NCBI RefSeq assembly: GCF_001422445.1
Contig: NZ_LMNA01000028.1
Coordinates: forward strand, 227,062-291,061
Origin: Pseudorhodoferax sp. Leaf274
GTDB taxonomy: Bacteria; Pseudomonadota; Gammaproteobacteria; Burkholderiales; Burkholderiaceae_C
Reading direction: 5' to 3'
DNA length: 64,000 nucleotides
The position numbers and the translations under genes are program-made. Positions within the stretch are counted from its first letter, which is position 1; the number at the start of each line of letters is the position of its first letter. Below are positions 20,412 to 28,859 of the stretch, piece by piece. Under the pieces are notes generated by a model. That model made no database searches. It saw only the letters and a list, made by a program, of their open reading frames with translations, and was not told the DNA's origin.

Positions 20412-21080
20412 TCAGAAAGGCATCCAGGGGCTGTTGAAGAAGGCCGTGAGCCAGCCCTGGCGCTGGCTCTCGGCCAGCGTGCCGCGGCCCGAATAGGTGA
20501 TGCGCGCATTGGCGATGCGCTGCGACGAGAGCCGGTTGTCGGTGTCGATGTCGGACACGCGCGCATAGCCCGTCACGCGGATGAATTCCTCGCCCAGGTT
20601 CAGCGTGAGGCTCTTCTCGCCGCGGATGGCCAAGAGGCCGTTGGGCAGCACCTCGTGCACGACCACCGTGATGGCGCCCTGCAGCGCGTTCTGCTGGGTG
20701 GCGGTGTTGGCCGCGTCCGAACTGCGCGCCGCGTCCACGCCGAGGTCGGTCTTCAGGCTCTTGCCGCGGAACAGGAACGGCGTGATCGAGGTGCTGCTGT
20801 TCTTGTCGCTGGTCACGCCGCTGCGCTTGCTGGCCTGCGTGGTCTCCTGCAGCACCACGGTCAGCACGTCGCCGGGGCGGAAGGCGCGGCTGTCGGCCGT
20901 GAGCGAGGTGACCGTGTCCATCGGCAGCACGCCGCCCGACACGCCGCGGCGCGGGTTGCTGACGATGATCAGCGGCTCCTCGGGCTGCGCGGCGGCCTTG
21001 GGGATGGGCGGCAGGGTCTCGCAGCCGGCCAGCAGCAGCGCGGCCAGCGCGAGGGGAAGGGGCCTGGGCGACTTGTTCAT
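20412..21080 (-). CDS. flgH: Flagellar L-ring lipoprotein FlgH
   Basis: A 222-residue lipoprotein with lipobox LLLAGC (Cys20), then [88 protein letters not shown], which is the conserved FlgH core. It forms the L ring in the outer membrane. The gene lies between flgG (28 bases upstream) and flgI. Confidence 0.97.
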   Translation of the reverse strand: MNKSPRPLPLALAALLLAGCETLPPIPKAAAQPEEPLIIVSNPRRGVSGGVLPMDTVTSLTADSRAFRPGDVLTVVLQETTQASKRSGVTSDKNSSTSITPFLFRGKSLKTDLGVDAARSSDAANTATQQNALQGAITVVVHEVLPNGLLAIRGEKSLTLNLGEEFIRVTGYARVSDIDTDNRLSSQRIANARITYSGRGTLAESQRQGWLTAFFNSPWMPF

Positions 21081-21108
21081 GGCATGCCTGTCGGTGTCGG
21101 CGCTGCGC

Positions 21109-21897
21109 CTACCTCGCCACCTGCGCCAGGTTCTGCAGCATGTTGTCGGCAGCGGCCAGCACCTTGGTGTTCATCTCGTAGGTGCGCTGCGCCGCGATCA
21201 TGTCCACCATCTCCTCGGCCACCTGCACGTTGGAGCCCTCCAGCGCCCCCTGCTTGAGCTTGCCGCGGCCGTCCTCGCCCGGGTTGCCCTCGGCCGGCTC
21301 GCCGCTGGACTGGGTCTGCTGGTACAGGTTGTCGCCGATGGCGAGCAGGCCCGTCGGGTTGACGAAGGTGGCCATGGTCAACTGGCCCAGCTCGGTCGGC
21401 GTGGTGGCGTTGCCCACCGTGGCCGAGACCATGCCGTTCTCGCCGATGGTGATGCCCGTGGCGTTGGCCGGGATCGTGATCTGCGGATTGATCGGCAGGC
21501 CCTGGGCGTTGGTCAACCGGCCTTCCAGCGACAGGCCGAGCTGCCCGGCGCGCGTGTAGGCGGTCTCGCCGCTGGGCAGTTCCACCTGCAGGAAGCCGTT
21601 GCCGATGACGGCCACGTCCAGCTCGCGCCCGGTGGTCTGCAGGCTGCCCGAGGTGAACACCTTCTGCGTGCCGGCCACGCGCGTGCCGTTGCCCAGTTGC
21701 ACGCCGCCGTTGGCGTTGCGGTTGGCCGCCATCTGCGCGCCGGGCTGCTGCTCCACCGTGTAGAACAGGTCCTCGAACACCACGCGGTCGCGCTTGAAGC
21801 CCACGGTGTTCACGTTGGCCAGGTTGTTGGCGATGGCCTGCAGCTTGGCGTCCTGGGCTTGCACGCCGGTCTTGCTGACCCACAGGGCTGGATTCAT
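21109..21897 (-). CDS. flgG: Flagellar distal rod protein FlgG
   Basis: A 262-residue rod protein. The N-terminus MNPALWVSKTGVQAQDAKLQAIANNLANVNTVGFK and the C-terminus LEGSNVQVAEEMVDMIAAQRTYEMNTKVLAAADNMLQNLAQVAR are the FlgG hallmark helices, at the usual length. It is exported by the flagellar type III system to form the distal rod. It is preceded by an AGGAG-type site after a 33-base gap from flgF. Confidence 0.97.
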   Translation of the reverse strand: MNPALWVSKTGVQAQDAKLQAIANNLANVNTVGFKRDRVVFEDLFYTVEQQPGAQMAANRNANGGVQLGNGTRVAGTQKVFTSGSLQTTGRELDVAVIGNGFLQVELPSGETAYTRAGQLGLSLEGRLTNAQGLPINPQITIPANATGITIGENGMVSATVGNATTPTELGQLTMATFVNPTGLLAIGDNLYQQTQSSGEPAEGNPGEDGRGKLKQGALEGSNVQVAEEMVDMIAAQRTYEMNTKVLAAADNMLQNLAQVAR

Positions 21898-21930
21898 GTC
21901 GTTTCTCCTTGTCGTTTCAGGTGCCGCGCG

Positions 21931-22656
21931 TCACTCGCGCAGCAGCCGGTTGCCGTTGGCGGCCATTTCGTCGGCGGCCTTGAACAGCTTCATCTGCAGT
22001 TCGAAGTCGCGGTTGAGCTGCAGCGTCGCCACCATCTCCTCGATGGGCGCGACGTTGCTGCCTTCCAGGTAGCCGCCGCGCACCTGCACCTCTTCGCTGG
22101 TCGGCAGCGGCCCGCCCTCGCGGCCGACCAGCAGGCCGACCTCGTTCTTGCGCAGCGCGCCGGGCTCGGGCTTGACCAGCTTGAGCTTGTCGATGACCTG
22201 CATCTCCTGCGTGCCCTCGGGCAGCACCAGCACCGTGCCGTCGGCCGCGATCTCGATGCGGTTGGTGGCCGGCAGCACGATGGGGCCGCCTTCGCCCAGC
22301 ACGGCGCGGCCGTCCAGCTGCAGCTGGCCTTCGGCGTCGAGCGTGAAGGCGCCCGCGCGCGTGTAGGCCTCGCCGTCGCCGTAGGCCACCGCGAACAGGC
22401 CTTCGCCGACGATGGCCGCGTCGAGTTCGCGGCCGGTCGGGCTCAGAGTGCCGCTGCGCGTCTGCACGGCATCGCCCTGCAGGCGCGCCATGTGGCGTGC
22501 GTCGTAGCCGTAGCCTTCCACGGCCTGGTGCGCGGCGGTCTCCATGTCGGCGCGAAAGCCCGTCGTGCCGGCGTTGGCCAGGTTGTTGGCGCGCACCTGC
22601 TGGGCCTTGAGCACGCGCTCGGCCCCGGCCATGGCGGAATAGATCAATGCATCCAT
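21931..22656 (-). CDS. flgF: Flagellar proximal rod protein FlgF
   Basis: A 241-residue rod protein. The N-terminus MDALIYSAMAGAERVLKAQQVRANNLANAGTTGFRADME is typical of FlgF, and the C-terminus ends with VAPIEEMVATLQLNRDFELQMKLFKAADEMAANGNRLLRE. It makes part of the proximal rod. Upstream, a repeat-containing 184-base spacer separates it from flgE, unusual inside this otherwise compact operon. Confidence 0.96.
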   Translation of the reverse strand: MDALIYSAMAGAERVLKAQQVRANNLANAGTTGFRADMETAAHQAVEGYGYDARHMARLQGDAVQTRSGTLSPTGRELDAAIVGEGLFAVAYGDGEAYTRAGAFTLDAEGQLQLDGRAVLGEGGPIVLPATNRIEIAADGTVLVLPEGTQEMQVIDKLKLVKPEPGALRKNEVGLLVGREGGPLPTSEEVQVRGGYLEGSNVAPIEEMVATLQLNRDFELQMKLFKAADEMAANGNRLLRE

Positions 22657-22689
22657 GTCAGCTCCTCAAGGCCCGGCGCGCCACTCGCG

Positions 22690-22830
22690 GAGTGCAGAGC
22701 ACGGTGCGCCAGCCGCTGCTCGAGAGGCCGCGGAGCAGGCCATGCCAGCGGACGCCGCGGAACTGGCTCTGCCAGGCCGCAGGCGTCGCCCCCTTGAGGG
22801 GGTTGGCGGAGCGCGCGGCGCGGAGACTGG
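22690..22830. repeat. G-rich hairpin repeat inside the flg operon
   Basis: The flgE-flgF spacer holds a hairpin ccccc-ttga-ggggg (22789-22802) in a context (gcgtcgcccccttgag, ggcggagcgcg, gactgggggtgg) that recurs in Comamonadaceae genomes as a dispersed intergenic repeat (from memory). It is related in type to the repeat at 46501-46560. It could act as a processing site or attenuator between flgE and flgF. Confidence 0.55.
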
Positions 22831-22840
22831 GGGTGGTCCA

Positions 22841-24040
22841 TCACACCGCCTGCATCAGCGACTGCATCATGTCGTCGGCGGTCGAGATCACCTTGGTGTT
22901 GGCCTGGTAGTTGCGCTGCGAGGTCATCAGGTTCACGAGCTCGGAGGTCATGTCCACGTTGGACTGCTCGATCGCGCCCACGGTCAGCTGGCCGGCCATG
23001 CCGGTGCCGGGCGTGGCGTACAGCGGCGTGCCCGACGTGGAGGTGGTGGTCCAGCTGGTGTCGCTGATGGCCTGCAGGGCCTGCTCGTTCGGGAAGGTGG
23101 CCAGCGCCACGGTGCCGACCTTCTGCTTCTGGCCGTTGCTGTACTCGGCGATGACCGAGCCGTCCTCGGACAGCGTCACGTTCACGCGTGTGCCCGATGC
23201 ATAGCCGTTGGGCGCGTTGACCGAGGGGCGCGACTCGCCCGCGTACTGCGTGGTGCCGGTGTAGTCCAGCGCGATGGTCAGCGCGTCGGCACCGGCCGGC
23301 GTGGCCGCCAGCGTGATGGCGGGCACGGTGGCCAGCTTGCCGTCGGTGCCGAAGTTCAGCGCCTGCGGCGTGCCGATGGCGGCGCCGTCGAAGGTGTAGT
23401 GCACCGTCACCTGGTTGGAGGCGGTCTTCACGAAGTACTGCGTCACGGTGTGCTGGCTGCCCAGCGAGTCATACACCACCGACACATCCGAGCTGTTGTA
23501 GGTCAGCGGGTTGCTGGTGTCGAAGGCGGCCGTGGGCGCGACCCAGTCGGACGACAGGTTGCTCACGTACTGCAGGCGCGAGCTGGCCTGCGCCGCCACC
23601 TGGCCGCTGGGCACCTGCACGTCGCCCATGGCGCCCAGGCCGGCACCGTCCACCGGCACGCCGGCGGCGTCGCGCGTCACGGCGTAGCCCTGCACGCGGC
23701 GGTTGGAGGCGTCCACGAGGAAGCCGTCCTGGTCGGTGCCGAAGATGCCCACGCGGGTGTAGACCTCCACGCCGCTCGCATCCTTGGCGACGAAGAAGCC
23801 GCGGCCCTGGACCATGGCGTCCAGCCCGCGGCCGGTGGTCAGCGCGCCACCGCCGATGTCGATGCTCTGCGTCAGCGAGTTGATCTGCGCGCCGGCCGGC
23901 TGGCTGCCCGCGTAGAGCGAGGCGAAGTTGGCGCGCGTGGACTTGAAGCCGTAGGTGCCGGCGTTGGCGATGTTGTTGCTGATGGAGTCCAGCGAGGTGT
24001 TGATGGCATTGATGCCGGACAGCGCGATTTCGAAGCTCAT
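22841..24040 (-). CDS. flgE: Flagellar hook protein FlgE
   Basis: A 399-residue hook subunit. The N-terminus MSFEIALSGINAINTSLDSISNNIANAGTYGFKSTRANFASLYAG and C-terminus QLTVGAIEQSNVDMTSELVNLMTSQRNYQANTKVISTADDMMQSLMQAV are diagnostic. It assembles the hook under control of the FlgD cap and the FliK ruler. The start has AGGAG 6 bases upstream and follows flgD closely. Confidence 0.97.
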   Translation of the reverse strand: MSFEIALSGINAINTSLDSISNNIANAGTYGFKSTRANFASLYAGSQPAGAQINSLTQSIDIGGGALTTGRGLDAMVQGRGFFVAKDASGVEVYTRVGIFGTDQDGFLVDASNRRVQGYAVTRDAAGVPVDGAGLGAMGDVQVPSGQVAAQASSRLQYVSNLSSDWVAPTAAFDTSNPLTYNSSDVSVVYDSLGSQHTVTQYFVKTASNQVTVHYTFDGAAIGTPQALNFGTDGKLATVPAITLAATPAGADALTIALDYTGTTQYAGESRPSVNAPNGYASGTRVNVTLSEDGSVIAEYSNGQKQKVGTVALATFPNEQALQAISDTSWTTTSTSGTPLYATPGTGMAGQLTVGAIEQSNVDMTSELVNLMTSQRNYQANTKVISTADDMMQSLMQAV

Positions 24041-24058
24041 GGCGTTCTCCTGTGGACT

Positions 24059-24730
24059 TCAGTTGACGGTGGTGGGGCGGCCGTGGAAGCCGACGAGGGA
24101 CGAGGCGGGAACCTGGCCGACACCGGCGACCAGCACCATGGCGGCGCCGTTGCTGCCGATCTGCACGTTGCCCAGCAGGCCGGTGACGCTGGTGGTCGGC
24201 GCCTCCTGGGTGCTGGTCTCCACGCCCAGCGTGTAGCTGCCGGGCGCCAGGCCCAGCGCGGCCGGATCGACGGCAGTGGAGACGGTGCCGATCGGCTTGG
24301 TGCCCAGCTCGATGCGGTGCTTGACGCCGCCCGAGCCGGTCAGCACCAGCGTGGTCTTGGTGCTGGGGCTGGAGAGCGTGAAGTCAACCTGCACGGGTTC
24401 GGTGTCCAGCTGCACCTGGCCGGTCTGTACCGTGACATCGGTGCCGACCTGCGATCCGAGCGTGATCACCTGCATGCTGGCCATGGCGCTGGCGCTGGCC
24501 GTGCCCTGGTCGGCCAGGAGGCGCAGCGCCTCGACCTGGCTCAGCTGCGAGAGCTGGCCCACGAAGGCTGCCGGGTCGGTCGGCTCCAGCGGGTTCTGGT
24601 TCTTGATCTGCGCGACCAGCAGCTTGACGAACAGGTCGGAGATGTCGCCGCCCAGCGCGGAGGCGATGCCGGGCAGGCCGGCGCTCGCCGATGCGCCGCT
24701 GGTGGTCTGGTGGGTGACGGTGGTGGCCAT
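24059..24730 (-). CDS. flgD: Flagellar hook cap/assembly protein FlgD
   Basis: A 223-residue scaffold. The N-terminal FlgD export region has DLFVKLLVAQIKNQNPLEPTDPAAFVGQLSQLSQVEALR (about residues 32-70), followed by the Tudor/FN3-like hook-cap region with FTLSSPSTKTTLVLTGSGG. It caps the growing hook outside the cell. It lies 5 bases after the flgC stop in the flgB-L operon. Confidence 0.95.
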   Translation of the reverse strand: MATTVTHQTTSGASASAGLPGIASALGGDISDLFVKLLVAQIKNQNPLEPTDPAAFVGQLSQLSQVEALRLLADQGTASASAMASMQVITLGSQVGTDVTVQTGQVQLDTEPVQVDFTLSSPSTKTTLVLTGSGGVKHRIELGTKPIGTVSTAVDPAALGLAPGSYTLGVETSTQEAPTTSVTGLLGNVQIGSNGAAMVLVAGVGQVPASSLVGFHGRPTTVN

Positions 24731-24735
24731 GGGGT

Positions 24736-25155
24736 TCAGCTTTCTCCGAGGCGCAGCAAGGAGGCCTGCATCGACTTGACGCGGCCCAGCACCTCGACAT
24801 TGGTCTCGAAGGCGCGCGAGGCCGACAGCATGTCGGTCATCTCGGCCACCGAGTTGACGTTGGAATAGAAGACGTTGCCCTCGGCGTTGGCCAGCGGGTG
24901 GCCGGGCTCGTGCACGCGGCGCAGCGGCTCGGGGCTCTGCACCACGTCCAGCACCTGCACGCGGCTGCCGGCCGACTGGGTGCCCTGGCCTGGCTGGGCG
25001 ATGGCCGCGAACACCGGCTTGCGCGCGCGGTAGCCGTCGGTCTCGGTGCCGGCGGCGCTCTGCGCGTTGGCCAGGTTGCTGGAGATGGTGTTCAGCCGCA
25101 CGGTCTGCGCCGACATGGCGGAGCCGGCGATCTGGGCGATGGCGCGGAAACTCAT
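24736..25155 (-). CDS. flgC: Flagellar rod protein FlgC
   Basis: A 139-residue proximal rod protein. MSFRAIAQIAGSAMSAQTVRLNTISSNLANAQSA and the C-terminal NVNSVAEMTDMLSASRAFETNVEVLGRVKSMQASLLRLGE match FlgC over its full length. It forms part of the rod with FlgB, FlgF and FliE. It starts 7 bases after the flgB stop. Confidence 0.96.
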   Translation of the reverse strand: MSFRAIAQIAGSAMSAQTVRLNTISSNLANAQSAAGTETDGYRARKPVFAAIAQPGQGTQSAGSRVQVLDVVQSPEPLRRVHEPGHPLANAEGNVFYSNVNSVAEMTDMLSASRAFETNVEVLGRVKSMQASLLRLGES

Positions 25156-25162
25156 GGCTGCC

Positions 25163-25525
25163 TCACTGTCCTGAAATGGCCTTGGCCAGGCCCTTGAGCT
25201 TCATGTCCACGAAGCGCAGGCTGGTCGCGAAATCGGCCGCGTTCTGCGAGAACGCGGCCTGCTCGACGCCGAGCTCCACCGTGTTGCCGTCCTGCGATGC
25301 GTGCTGCGGCAGCCGGTACATCAGGTCCGGCGCGCCGCTGTCCAGCACCGCGAACGGATCGTCGCCGCCGGCGCGGCGCAGCGCCTGCGCGAAGTCGACA
25401 TCGCGCGCCTGGTAGCCCGGCGTACTTTCGTTGGCCAGGTTGGACGCGAGGACCTTGGTACGATCCGCGCGTAGCCGCAAGGCGTCCGCATGCAGGCCCA
25501 GGGCCTTGTCGAATTGAAGTCCCAT
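25163..25525 (-). CDS. flgB: Flagellar rod protein FlgB
   Basis: A 120-residue proximal rod protein. MGLQFDKALGLHADALRLRADRTKVLASNLANESTPGYQARDVDFAQALR is a typical FlgB N-terminus, and the C-terminus has VELGVEQAAFSQNAADFATSLRFVDMKLKGLAKAI. It heads the minus-strand flgBCDEFGHIJKL operon. AAGGGA 5 bases upstream fixes the start. Its first codons overlap the 5' end of the divergent flgA frame, an unusual head-to-head arrangement. Confidence 0.96.
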   Translation of the reverse strand: MGLQFDKALGLHADALRLRADRTKVLASNLANESTPGYQARDVDFAQALRRAGGDDPFAVLDSGAPDLMYRLPQHASQDGNTVELGVEQAAFSQNAADFATSLRFVDMKLKGLAKAISGQ

Positions 25526-26245
25526 CACATTCCCTTTCGTCGGTCGTTCTGGTCGTGCGTCTTGGCCGTGGCCGTGCCGCTGGTGGCGCTGGCCACGGTG
25601 CCGGCGCGTGTCGAAGACATGGTCGAGCGGGCCGCGCGCGACTGGCTGGCCGGGCAGGCCGATGCCCGCGGCCTGGCCGAGCCCGTGTTCGAGGTCAAGG
25701 CCGTGGCACAGCTGCCCCAGCCCCTGCCGCCGTGCGCCGAGGCGCTCACGGTGGACGCGCTGGAAACCCGCTCGGCCGCGCGCATGCGCTTCGCCGTGGT
25801 CTGTCCCGGCACCGACGGCTGGCAGCGCGAGTGGACCGTGCGCGCCGCGGTCTCGGCGCTGGTCGTGGTGGCCGCGCGCGACGTGCCGGCCAACCGCGCG
25901 CTGCAGGCCGAGGACCTGGCCGTCGAGCGGCGCAGGCTGACCGACCTGGCCGGTGCCGTCACGCTGCCGGAGGACGCCATCGCGCAGTCCAGCAACCGCG
26001 TGCTCCGCACCGGGCAGGCGCTGCATGCGCGCTGGCTGTCGGCGCCGGTGCTGGTCAAGCGCGGCGACAGCGTCACCATCCGCGCGCGCAACGGCGGTGT
26101 CGAGGTCAGCGCGGCCGGCGAGGCGCTGGAGAACGGACGGCCACGCCAGGTCGTGCGCGTGCGCAACACCACCACCGGCAAGGTGATCCGTGCCAGGGTG
26201 CTGCAGGAAGGTCTGGTCGAGCCGGAGAGCATGGGCGGTTCCTGA
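25490..26245 (+). CDS. flgA: P-ring assembly chaperone FlgA
   Basis: A 251-residue protein. A hydrophobic signal segment (FWSCVLAVAVPLVALATVPA) is followed by an N-terminal domain and the SAF-type C-terminus ARDVPANRALQAEDLAVERRRLTDL, GQALHARWLSAPVLVKRGDSVTIRARNGGVEVSAAGEAL typical of FlgA. It helps FlgI assemble into the P ring in the periplasm. ATG 25490 has AAGG 7 bases upstream but overlaps flgB by 36 bases; TTG 25514, TTG 25562 or GTG 25568 are alternatives. It is convergent with the separate glucosaminidase gene. Confidence 0.93.
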   Translation: MQAQGLVELKSHHIPFRRSFWSCVLAVAVPLVALATVPARVEDMVERAARDWLAGQADARGLAEPVFEVKAVAQLPQPLPPCAEALTVDALETRSAARMRFAVVCPGTDGWQREWTVRAAVSALVVVAARDVPANRALQAEDLAVERRRLTDLAGAVTLPEDAIAQSSNRVLRTGQALHARWLSAPVLVKRGDSVTIRARNGGVEVSAAGEALENGRPRQVVRVRNTTTGKVIRARVLQEGLVEPESMGGS

Positions 26246-26255
26246 TGCGGCGGGT

Positions 26256-27080
26256 TCATTCGGCCGCGCCGCGGGCCTGCACCTGGCGCACCACGCGCGC
26301 CAGCTTCGCCGCGTAGTCCGGGTCGGTGGCATAGCCGCCGCGCGCCAGGCCCTGGGCGAAGGCCGCGGCGTCGCTGCCGGTGTTCAGCGCTTCCTGGTAG
26401 CGCGGGCTGCCTTGCAGCAGCTGGGCGTAGTCGCGGAAGGCGCTGGCATGGTCGGGGTAGGCGCGGAAGGCCTCGGTGGTCTTCTGCGCTGCGCCGTCTT
26501 CGTACTCGGTGGTCAGCGCCTGCACGCTGGCGCCGCGCCAGTTGCCGCTGGCCTTGATGCCGAACAGGTTGTGGCTGTCGCCGCCGTCGGCGCCACGCAG
26601 CGGGCGCCGGCCCCAGCCTGATTCCAGCGCGGCGTGCGCGGCCACGAGCTCGGGCGCCACGCCCAGCGCTGCACCGGCCTCGCGCGCCCACGGTGTGATG
26701 GCCTGCAGGAAATCGCGCTGCGCCGCGGCGGGCACGGCCTGGCCGGGCGCCAGCGCGGCGGTGCCGGTGCCGATCCCCGTGCCGGCCCGGCTGGCGGTGC
26801 GGGCCAGTGCCGGGGTCGGCAGCGGCAGCGCATCGCCCGGCGCGCCGTCCACGGCGGCCGCCTGCAGCGCGGCCGCGCGGCGCAGCAGGCCCTCGGTGCC
26901 CAGCGCAGGCAGATCGCCCTGGCCCCAGCCGTTGCGCACCAGGTCGGTGATCTCGGCCTGGGCGCTGCGCATGGCATTGGCGAAGCTTTTGGCCTGCGCC
27001 GCACTGCCGCTGGCGGCCAGCGGCAGCGTGGGCGCCGACGGGCCGAGTGCCCGCGGGAAGGTGGATTCAGGCGTCCGCAT
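26256..27080 (-). CDS. Stand-alone flagellar peptidoglycan hydrolase (FlgJ C-terminal-like glucosaminidase)
   Basis: A 274-residue protein. The first 115 residues are low-complexity (Ala/Pro/Gly); then a glucosaminidase domain (about 118-270) with DFLQAITPWAREAGAALGVAPELVAAHAALESGWGRRP (catalytic Glu153), NLFGIKASGNW and AFRAYPDHASAFRDYAQLL matches the C-terminal half of dual-domain FlgJ. It should open the peptidoglycan for rod growth. No Sec signal is visible, so export through the flagellar apparatus is likely. It overlaps flgN by 14 bases and ends the flgM-flgN group. Confidence 0.9.
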   Translation of the reverse strand: MRTPESTFPRALGPSAPTLPLAASGSAAQAKSFANAMRSAQAEITDLVRNGWGQGDLPALGTEGLLRRAAALQAAAVDGAPGDALPLPTPALARTASRAGTGIGTGTAALAPGQAVPAAAQRDFLQAITPWAREAGAALGVAPELVAAHAALESGWGRRPLRGADGGDSHNLFGIKASGNWRGASVQALTTEYEDGAAQKTTEAFRAYPDHASAFRDYAQLLQGSPRYQEALNTGSDAAAFAQGLARGGYATDPDYAAKLARVVRQVQARGAAE

Positions 27081-27549
27081 ACAGCGTGTCCTCCGGGCCG
27101 TGCAGCACGCGCGCGAGCAGTGCGTTCTGTTCGGTCAGCAGGCGGGCGTTGCGCAGGTTGCGGGCCTTGCAGTCCTGCACGGCCTGCTCCAGCCGGTCCC
27201 ACAGTGCCTGCACGGCCGCGCGCCGCGCGGCGGGCCACTGCGCCACCAGGGCCGGCACGCTGGGCGTGGCGCCACCGGTGAGACGCGCGAGCAGGCCGAC
27301 GCGGAACTGGCGCCGCGCGTCGAGCTGGTCCACCACGGCCACGATGCGCCCGGCCAGCGACTCCATCGCCTGCGCGTCGTGGCGCAGCGCGCCGGCGAAT
27401 TGCGCGTCCAGCAGGTCGTTCAGTCCGGCGTAGTCGGCCAGGTCGGCCTGCACGTCGCGCAGCAACCGCTCCATGGCCGCGCGCGGCATGGCAGGCGCCG
27501 CGCCGGAATGCGCGGGACGGGTGTCGGTGGCGGCACCGGGCAGGCTCAT
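27067..27549 (-). CDS. flgN: FlgN-type chaperone for FlgK/FlgL
   Basis: A 160-residue, mainly helical protein. The segments LLRDVQADLADYAGLNDLLDAQFAGALRHDAQAMESLAGRIVAVVDQLDARR and a C-terminal NLRNARLLTEQNALLARVL fit the FlgN family pattern (helix with LNxxNGRLL-like motif). It lies next to flgM with an ATGA overlap, as in most flagellar loci. It binds FlgK and FlgL in the cytoplasm before export. Assignment is by pattern and position. Confidence 0.85.
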   Translation of the reverse strand: MSLPGAATDTRPAHSGAAPAMPRAAMERLLRDVQADLADYAGLNDLLDAQFAGALRHDAQAMESLAGRIVAVVDQLDARRQFRVGLLARLTGGATPSVPALVAQWPAARRAAVQALWDRLEQAVQDCKARNLRNARLLTEQNALLARVLHGPEDTLYADA

Positions 27550-27821
27550 CCGTGGCTCCCGTGGTAGCGCTCGATGAGCCGGGCCAGCTTGCCGGCGTCG
27601 AAGCCGATCTCGCCCCGCTCCAGCGCGGCGCGGATCTCGGCCACGCGGGCGGCATCGACCTCGGGCATCTGCTGCAGCTGCGCGCGCGCGCTGGCGAGCA
27701 GCGCGCCGGCAGCCGAAGCGCCGCTGCTGGCGGTGCCGGCGGCCGGTGCGGCCGCCGCGGCAGAGGGCGCGGCGGCCGCCGCGGGCGGGGTGGCAGGGGT
27801 GCCGGTGCTGGTGATCTTCAT
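27546..27821 (-). CDS. flgM: Anti-sigma-28 factor FlgM
   Basis: A 91-residue protein with a disordered Ala/Pro-rich N-terminal half and a conserved C-terminus DAARVAEIRAALERGEIGFDAGKLARLIERYHG, the sigma-binding helices of FlgM. It should hold FliA inactive until hook completion allows its export. It sits 35 bases after motB and overlaps flgN by 4 bases. The MKITSTG start has no strong competitor. Confidence 0.92.
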   Translation of the reverse strand: MKITSTGTPATPPAAAAAPSAAAAAPAAGTASSGASAAGALLASARAQLQQMPEVDAARVAEIRAALERGEIGFDAGKLARLIERYHGSHG

Positions 27822-27856
27822 GCGCAATCCTCTTGTTCTGGTGTCCATGGCGGCCC

Positions 27857-28858
27857 TCAGCGTGCCACCAGGCGGTCGCGCAGCGCCTGCAGCGCGCTGC
27901 GTTCGGGAAGCACGGCGTCGGCGCCCGGCACGAACTGCGCGCTGCTCGCGGGCGGGCCGAACATGGCGCGGATGGCCTGGGCGTGCTCGCTGGTCAGCAC
28001 CAGCAGTTCGATGCGGCGGTTCACGTCGGCGTCGGAGCGGCTGAGGTCCAGCGGCGCGCGGTCGGCCATGCCCACCACCTGCAGCACGCTGGTGCCGGGC
28101 ATGCCGCCGGCCATCATCTGGAAGCGCGCGGCCATGGCGCGGTTGTTGGCCAGCGACCAGTTCGACACCGCGCCGGGGTAGGTCTCCACGCCCGCGAACG
28201 GCGTAGAATCGGTGTGGCCCACGATCAGCACCTGGTTCTCGGCCTGCGCGAACACCGGGCCGAGCTGGCGCAGCAGCTTGCGGAACCGCTCGGTCGGGTA
28301 GGCATTGCCGCGCTCGAACATGCCGAAGCGGTCGGTGTCGTGCAGCAGCACGCGCAGGCCGTAGGGCGTGATGATGTTCTGCAGGTTGCTTGCCAGGCCG
28401 GTGTCTTCGGCCATGCGCGTGATCATCACGGCCAGCTCGCGCAGGTCGGCGGCACTTTCGTAACGGCGCGCGGGCGGCTGGTCGGGCTGGGTCTTGTTCG
28501 GCTGCCCGGGCTTGCTGGTGTCGCCGTTGGCGTAGGCGCGGCGCGGCTGCAACGTGTCGCTCTGCGCCGGCACCGGCTCGCGCGGGATCATGCTGCCGCG
28601 CTGCTGGTCGAGCTTGGAGATCATGCTGCCGCCGTCCTCGAACAGCTTGCCGCCCTGGGTGCGGCGCAGGTCGGCCACGGCTTCCTCGGAACTGCGCGCG
28701 GCCAGGATCCACAGCACCAGGAACAGGCACATCAGCGCCAGCACGAAATCGGCGAACGCCACCTTCCAGGCGCCGCCATGGGCCTCGTCGTGCCCCTTCT
28801 TGGACACCTTCTTGATGATGGTGGCATGGCCCTTGTCGGCCTTGGCGGCGGTGTTCAT
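27857..28858 (-). CDS. motB: Flagellar stator protein MotB (lateral, LafU-like)
   Basis: A 333-residue protein. A single membrane helix near 31-54 (WKVAFADFVLALMCLFLVLWIL) contains Asp37, the proton-binding residue. The C-terminal OmpA-like peptidoglycan-binding domain has VLIVGHTDSTPF, NWSLANNRAMAARF and NRRIELLVL. Together with MotA it forms the ion-conducting stator; the Asp and context favour protons. The start was placed at MNTAAKADKGH, 1 base after the motA stop. Confidence 0.96.
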   Translation of the reverse strand: MNTAAKADKGHATIIKKVSKKGHDEAHGGAWKVAFADFVLALMCLFLVLWILAARSSEEAVADLRRTQGGKLFEDGGSMISKLDQQRGSMIPREPVPAQSDTLQPRRAYANGDTSKPGQPNKTQPDQPPARRYESAADLRELAVMITRMAEDTGLASNLQNIITPYGLRVLLHDTDRFGMFERGNAYPTERFRKLLRQLGPVFAQAENQVLIVGHTDSTPFAGVETYPGAVSNWSLANNRAMAARFQMMAGGMPGTSVLQVVGMADRAPLDLSRSDADVNRRIELLVLTSEHAQAIRAMFGPPASSAQFVPGADAVLPERSALQALRDRLVAR

Positions 28859-28859
28859 G

